Assembly: GCA_002407725.1 (NCBI GenBank)
Contig: DHOD01000014.1
Location: 1-7,930 of the forward strand
Origin: Christensenella sp. UBA5399
GTDB lineage: Bacteria > Bacillota > Clostridia > Christensenellales > Christensenellaceae
Direction of reading: 5' to 3'
Length of the DNA: 7,930 nt
The translations under genes and the position numbers were made by a program. Below, in pieces: positions 5,783 to 7,930 of the stretch (positions are counted from its first letter, which is position 1; each line of letters begins with the position of its first letter). The notes under the pieces were generated by a model. The model ran no database searches. It saw only the letters and a list, made by a program, of their open reading frames with translations, and was not told where the DNA came from.

Positions 5783-6293
5783 GCGCAGAAGAGTGTTCCG
5801 CGGGCGCATGAAGGGCAAAGCGACGCGGGGCAATGAGATATCGTACGGCCAGTACGGCCTTGCGACACAGGAGCCGGGGTGGATTACATCCAACCAGATA
5901 GAGGCTGCCCGTATTGCCATGACAAGGCACATGAAAAGGGGCGGTAAGGTGTGGATCAAGATATTCCCCCATAAACCCGTGACAGAAAAGCCTGCCGAGA
6001 CAAGGATGGGCAGCGGCAAAGGCTCGCCCGAATACTGGGTGGCGGTTGTCAAGCCGGGCCGGGTCATGTTTGAGGTGGCAGGCGTATCGGAAGAGGTTGC
6101 AAGGGAGGCGTTGTTGCTTGCTGCGCACAAACTTCCGGTCAAGTGCAAATTCTTGATCAGCGAATTTGCGGACGAGTTTGTTATGACAGGAAAAACGATA
6201 TCGGCAGACGATATCGCCAGCCTGGATGAGAGCACGGCAGACGCCGAAGCTGAAGATAATAATGCGGCAGGTGGTGAGCAGGATGAAAACTAA
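5760..6293 (+). CDS. rplP: 50S ribosomal protein L16 with an acidic C-terminal tail
   Basis: L16 lies close to the A-site tRNA and is important for late 50S maturation. The core is typical: [19 protein letters not shown], the [20 protein letters not shown] segment (40-59), [32 protein letters not shown] and the [19 protein letters not shown] block ending near residue 128. Bacillus L16 has about 144 residues; this one has 177. The extra tail is acidic: 11 of the last 30 residues are Asp or Glu and no Lys or Arg follows Lys145. This is unusual for an rRNA-binding protein. The tail-coding sequence also carries the rpmC ribosome binding site, and the two genes overlap by 11 nt. The start at 5760 follows from the binding site at 5745-5751 and the conserved ML-PKR N-terminus. 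Confidence 0.96.
   Translation: MLMPKRVKRRRVFRGRMKGKATRGNEISYGQYGLATQEPGWITSNQIEAARIAMTRHMKRGGKVWIKIFPHKPVTEKPAETRMGSGKGSPEYWVAVVKPGRVMFEVAGVSEEVAREALLLAAHKLPVKCKFLISEFADEFVMTGKTISADDIASLDESTADAEAEDNNAAGGEQDEN
6269..6274 (+). promoter_or_regulatory. Ribosome binding site of rpmC inside rplP
   Basis: AGGTGG lies 8 nt before ATG 6283, inside the end of rplP, and selects that ATG over upstream in-frame codons such as 6226. The resulting protein starts MKTNEIREL, exactly where the L29 family starts. Confidence 0.75.
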
Positions 6294-6492
6294 TGAGATT
6301 CGCGAACTGACCAATGAAGAATTGGAACAGAAGCTGGTGGATTTGAAATCTGAGTTTTTCAACCTGAGGTTTCAGCTCGCAACAGGCCAGCTGAATAACC
6401 CATCCAGCATAAGAAACGTAAAAAAAGACATTGCCAGAGTGAAAACGGTACTCCGTGAAAATGAACTCAAAGCGCAAAAAATCGCTGAATAA
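6283..6492 (+). CDS. rpmC: 50S ribosomal protein L29
   Basis: L29 is a small helical-hairpin protein at the tunnel exit next to L23. The 69-residue product starts [20 protein letters not shown] and continues with [20 protein letters not shown] (20-39) and the second helix [20 protein letters not shown], all standard for the family. The same frame stays open upstream to 6226, but those residues are not L29-like and lie inside rplP. It overlaps the end of rplP by 11 nt, so translation is probably coupled. Its TAA (6490-6492) overlaps the ribosome binding site of rpsQ. Confidence 0.97.
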   Translation: MKTNEIRELTNEELEQKLVDLKSEFFNLRFQLATGQLNNPSSIRNVKKDIARVKTVLRENELKAQKIAE

Positions 6493-6497
6493 GGAGG
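6491..6497 (+). promoter_or_regulatory. Ribosome binding site that sets the rpsQ start
   Basis: AAGGAGG overlaps the rpmC stop. An in-frame ATG at 6498 touches the site with no spacer and is too close to be used. The next ATG, 6507, is 9 nt away and is the likely start. Confidence 0.75.
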
Positions 6498-6506
6498 ATG
6501 CCACAG

Positions 6507-6770
6507 ATGGAAGAAAAAGCTAGAGGAGACCGTAAAACAAGGGTCGGCACAGTTGTGAGCGACAAAATGGATAAAACCATTGTGGTTGCGATCAAGACAA
6601 AGAAAAAGCATCCCCTGTACGGCAAAACAGTTAATTTCACCAACAAGCTGAAGGCGCATGACGAGAACAACGAATGCGGCGTCGGCGACAAGGTGAGGGT
6701 GATGGAAACGCGTCCGCTTTCCAAAGATAAGAGATGGCGGCTTGTGGAAGTTATGGAAAAAGCGAAGTAA
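6507..6770 (+). CDS. rpsQ: 30S ribosomal protein S17
   Basis: S17 is a primary 16S rRNA binder in the 30S body with an OB fold. The 87-residue product has the family pattern: a basic N-terminus followed by [19 protein letters not shown] (11-29), [39 protein letters not shown] and a short charged C-terminus. Length equals that of Bacillus S17. ATG 6507 was chosen over ATG 6498 because of spacing from AAGGAGG and because the MEE start fits related proteins. In E. coli this gene ends the S10 operon, but here rplN follows after 17 nt with no terminator or promoter between them. Confidence 0.97.
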   Translation: MEEKARGDRKTRVGTVVSDKMDKTIVVAIKTKKKHPLYGKTVNFTNKLKAHDENNECGVGDKVRVMETRPLSKDKRWRLVEVMEKAK

Positions 6771-6787
6771 GCGGAGGATGCAGAGAG

Positions 6788-7156
6788 ATGGTACAGCCAG
6801 AAACACGCATTAAAGTTGCCGATAATTCCGGAGCCAAGATCATCCAGGTCATCAGGCCGGTGGGCGGCAGCGTAAAAAAGACAGCCAACATAGGCGATGT
6901 CGTCATAGCGTCCGTTAAATCAGCGGCGCCGGGCGGCGTAGTGAAGAAAAAGGACGTTGTAAAGGCCGTTATCGTGCGCTCCAAAAGCGGCGTAAGAAGG
7001 AAAGACGGTTCGTTCATAAAATTTGATGAGAATGCAGCGGTGATTATAGACGCGAACAAGCAGCCGAGGGGCACGCGTATATTTGGGCCTGTTGCCAGGG
7101 AGCTTCGCGACCGTGATTACATGAAAATCGTGTCGCTTGCGCCCGAAGTTCTCTGA
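6788..7156 (+). CDS. rplN: 50S ribosomal protein L14
   Basis: L14 binds 23S rRNA at the subunit interface, pairs with L19 and is the docking site of the silencing factor RsfS. The 122-residue length is exactly that of the family. The sequence runs [18 protein letters not shown], then the barrel [39 protein letters not shown] (about 57-75), [10 protein letters not shown] and the near-invariant [15 protein letters not shown] before [14 protein letters not shown] (6773-6777) gives a 10-nt spacer to ATG 6788. An ATG at 6778 touching that site is out of frame. The same frame is open upstream to 6734, but that part is not L14-like. rplN begins the spc part of the cluster. Confidence 0.98.
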   Translation: MVQPETRIKVADNSGAKIIQVIRPVGGSVKKTANIGDVVIASVKSAAPGGVVKKKDVVKAVIVRSKSGVRRKDGSFIKFDENAAVIIDANKQPRGTRIFGPVARELRDRDYMKIVSLAPEVL

Positions 7157-7174
7157 GACCGGGAGGCAGTTATA

Positions 7175-7492
7175 ATGTCGAATAGTGTGAAGATAAAAAA
7201 AGGTGATACCGCAGTGGTGATCTCCGGCAAAGAGAAGGGGAAAAAGGCAAAAGTGCTTGCCGTGATGCCCAAGGATCAAAAGATTGTGCTGGAGGCGACC
7301 AACATGCTGACAAAGCATAGGAAGCCCAGGAGCCAGACAAAGCCGGGTGGGATCATCAAGCAGGAAGGCCCGATCAATATTTCCAACGTAATGGTTGTTT
7401 GCTCGGGATGCTCGAAACCTTCCAGGGTTGGATACAAAGTTGAAGACGGCAAAAAGGTCCGCGTATGCAAAAAATGCGGCGCCGAGCTTTAA
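7175..7492 (+). CDS. rplX: 50S ribosomal protein L24 with a zinc ribbon
   Basis: L24 starts 50S assembly by binding the 5' part of 23S rRNA and later sits near the tunnel exit. The 105-residue protein has an N-terminal KOW domain (VKIKKGDTAVVISGKEKGK, about 5-23) and the loop ATNMLTKHRKPRSQTKPGG. The C-terminal part carries CSGC (76-79) and CKKC (98-101), 18 residues apart, a complete four-cysteine site expected to bind one zinc. Many clostridial L24 proteins have this form, while E. coli L24 lacks it. GGGAGG (7161-7166) is 8 nt before ATG 7175. The zinc need of this protein and the metal transporter at 346-1149 are suggestive, but nothing links their control. Confidence 0.97.
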   Translation: MSNSVKIKKGDTAVVISGKEKGKKAKVLAVMPKDQKIVLEATNMLTKHRKPRSQTKPGGIIKQEGPINISNVMVVCSGCSKPSRVGYKVEDGKKVRVCKKCGAEL

Positions 7493-7511
7493 GGAAGGGA
7501 GCTAATAATAT

Positions 7512-7930
7512 ATGCCCAGGTTAAAAGACAGTTACAAGGCGGACATTGTGCCCGCCATGATGCAAAAGTTTGAATACAAGAACGTCAACCAGGTGCCCAG
7601 GCTTGAGAAGATCGTGATCAACATGGGTATGGGTGATGCAAAGGATAACTCCAAGGCGCTTGAGTCGGGCATGGCTGACCTGATGGTCATTGCCGGCCAG
7701 AAGCCCATCGTTACATCCGCCAAGAAATCTGTTGCGAACTTTAAAGTCCGCGAAGGTATGAAGATCGGCGCGAAGGTGACGCTCAGGGGTGTTCGCATGT
7801 ACGAATTTCTTGATAAACTGATCTCCATAGCAATCCCGCGCGTGCGCGACTTCCGTGGTCTTTCGCAGAAGTCGTTTGACGGCAGGGGGAATTTTGCGAT
7901 GGGGTTCAAGGAGCAGCTGATCTTCCCGGA
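7512..7930 (+). CDS. rplE: 50S ribosomal protein L5 (partial, 3' end outside window)
   Basis: L5 binds 5S rRNA in the central protuberance and contacts the P-site tRNA. The 139 complete codons seen, of about 180 expected, match the family: [34 protein letters not shown] (27-43), [38 protein letters not shown] and [10 protein letters not shown] followed by [18 protein letters not shown]. The frame is open to the edge, so the truncation is only due to the window. GGGAG (7497-7501) in a purine-rich stretch gives a 10-nt spacer to ATG 7512. The next gene should be rpsN, rpsH or rplF if the spc order continues, but that is not visible. Confidence 0.97.
   Translation, partial: MPRLKDSYKADIVPAMMQKFEYKNVNQVPRLEKIVINMGMGDAKDNSKALESGMADLMVIAGQKPIVTSAKKSVANFKVREGMKIGAKVTLRGVRMYEFLDKLISIAIPRVRDFRGLSQKSFDGRGNFAMGFKEQLIFP

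Noticed and set aside
7171..7176. TATAAT at the rplX start as a possible internal spc promoter
   Set aside because: The hexamer overlaps the rplX start codon and there is no -35 match at the right distance. The rplN-rplX gap is a normal operon junction.
1..7930. CRISPR arrays, insertion sequences, tRNA or rRNA genes, attachment sites
   Set aside because: I read both strands and saw no spaced repeats, terminal inverted repeats with a transposase, cloverleaf or rRNA sequence.

Overview
The window is dominated by the first fourteen genes of a bacterial S10-spc ribosomal-protein cluster, all on the + strand: rpsJ, rplC, rplD, rplW, rplB, rpsS, rplV, rpsC, rplP, rpmC, rpsQ, rplN, rplX and rplE (cut by the right edge). 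The protein sequences look like those of Clostridia (Bacillota). Signs of this are the L2 motif [13 protein letters not shown], a zinc-ribbon L24, an N-terminally extended L22, strong AGGAGG-type ribosome binding sites and an otherwise standard gene order. G+C is moderate to high in the operon (37 of 60 bases in 2401-2460). A gut or anaerobic clostridium is plausible, but genus cannot be fixed from this.

Layout. Positions 1-345 are strikingly AT-rich (15 G+C of 60 in 121-180). They hold one small unknown gene broken by an 11-bp tandem duplication. It converges, with a 5-nt gap, on a minus-strand ZIP-family (GufA-like) divalent-metal transporter at 346-1149. The 425-nt interval 1168-1592 holds the minus-strand promoter of the ZIP gene (TTGAAA-N17-TATAAT), A-tracts spaced one helical turn apart, the + strand promoter of the S10 operon (TTGTAA-N17-TATAAT) and a roughly 210-nt structured leader with five clean hairpins. 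From 1593 to the right edge the genes are tightly packed, with gaps of at most 42 nt. Three junctions overlap: rplD/rplW by 1 nt, rpsC/rplP by 23 nt and rplP/rpmC by 11 nt. I see no internal terminator and no separate spc promoter.

The fourteen proteins build both subunits: S10, S19, S3 and S17 in the 30S; L3, L4, L23, L2, L22, L16, L29, L14, L24 and L5 in the 50S. They are probably transcribed together from the promoter at 1348-1376 and tuned by the leader. Most of the window is conserved housekeeping DNA. The points that merit a second look are the duplication-inactivated AT-rich gene, the S10 leader RNA, the acidic C-terminal tail of L16 linked to overlapping-gene coupling, and the metal transporter in the place where the str operon/tuf often lies in Bacillota. 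I found no clear evidence of a wholly new system.
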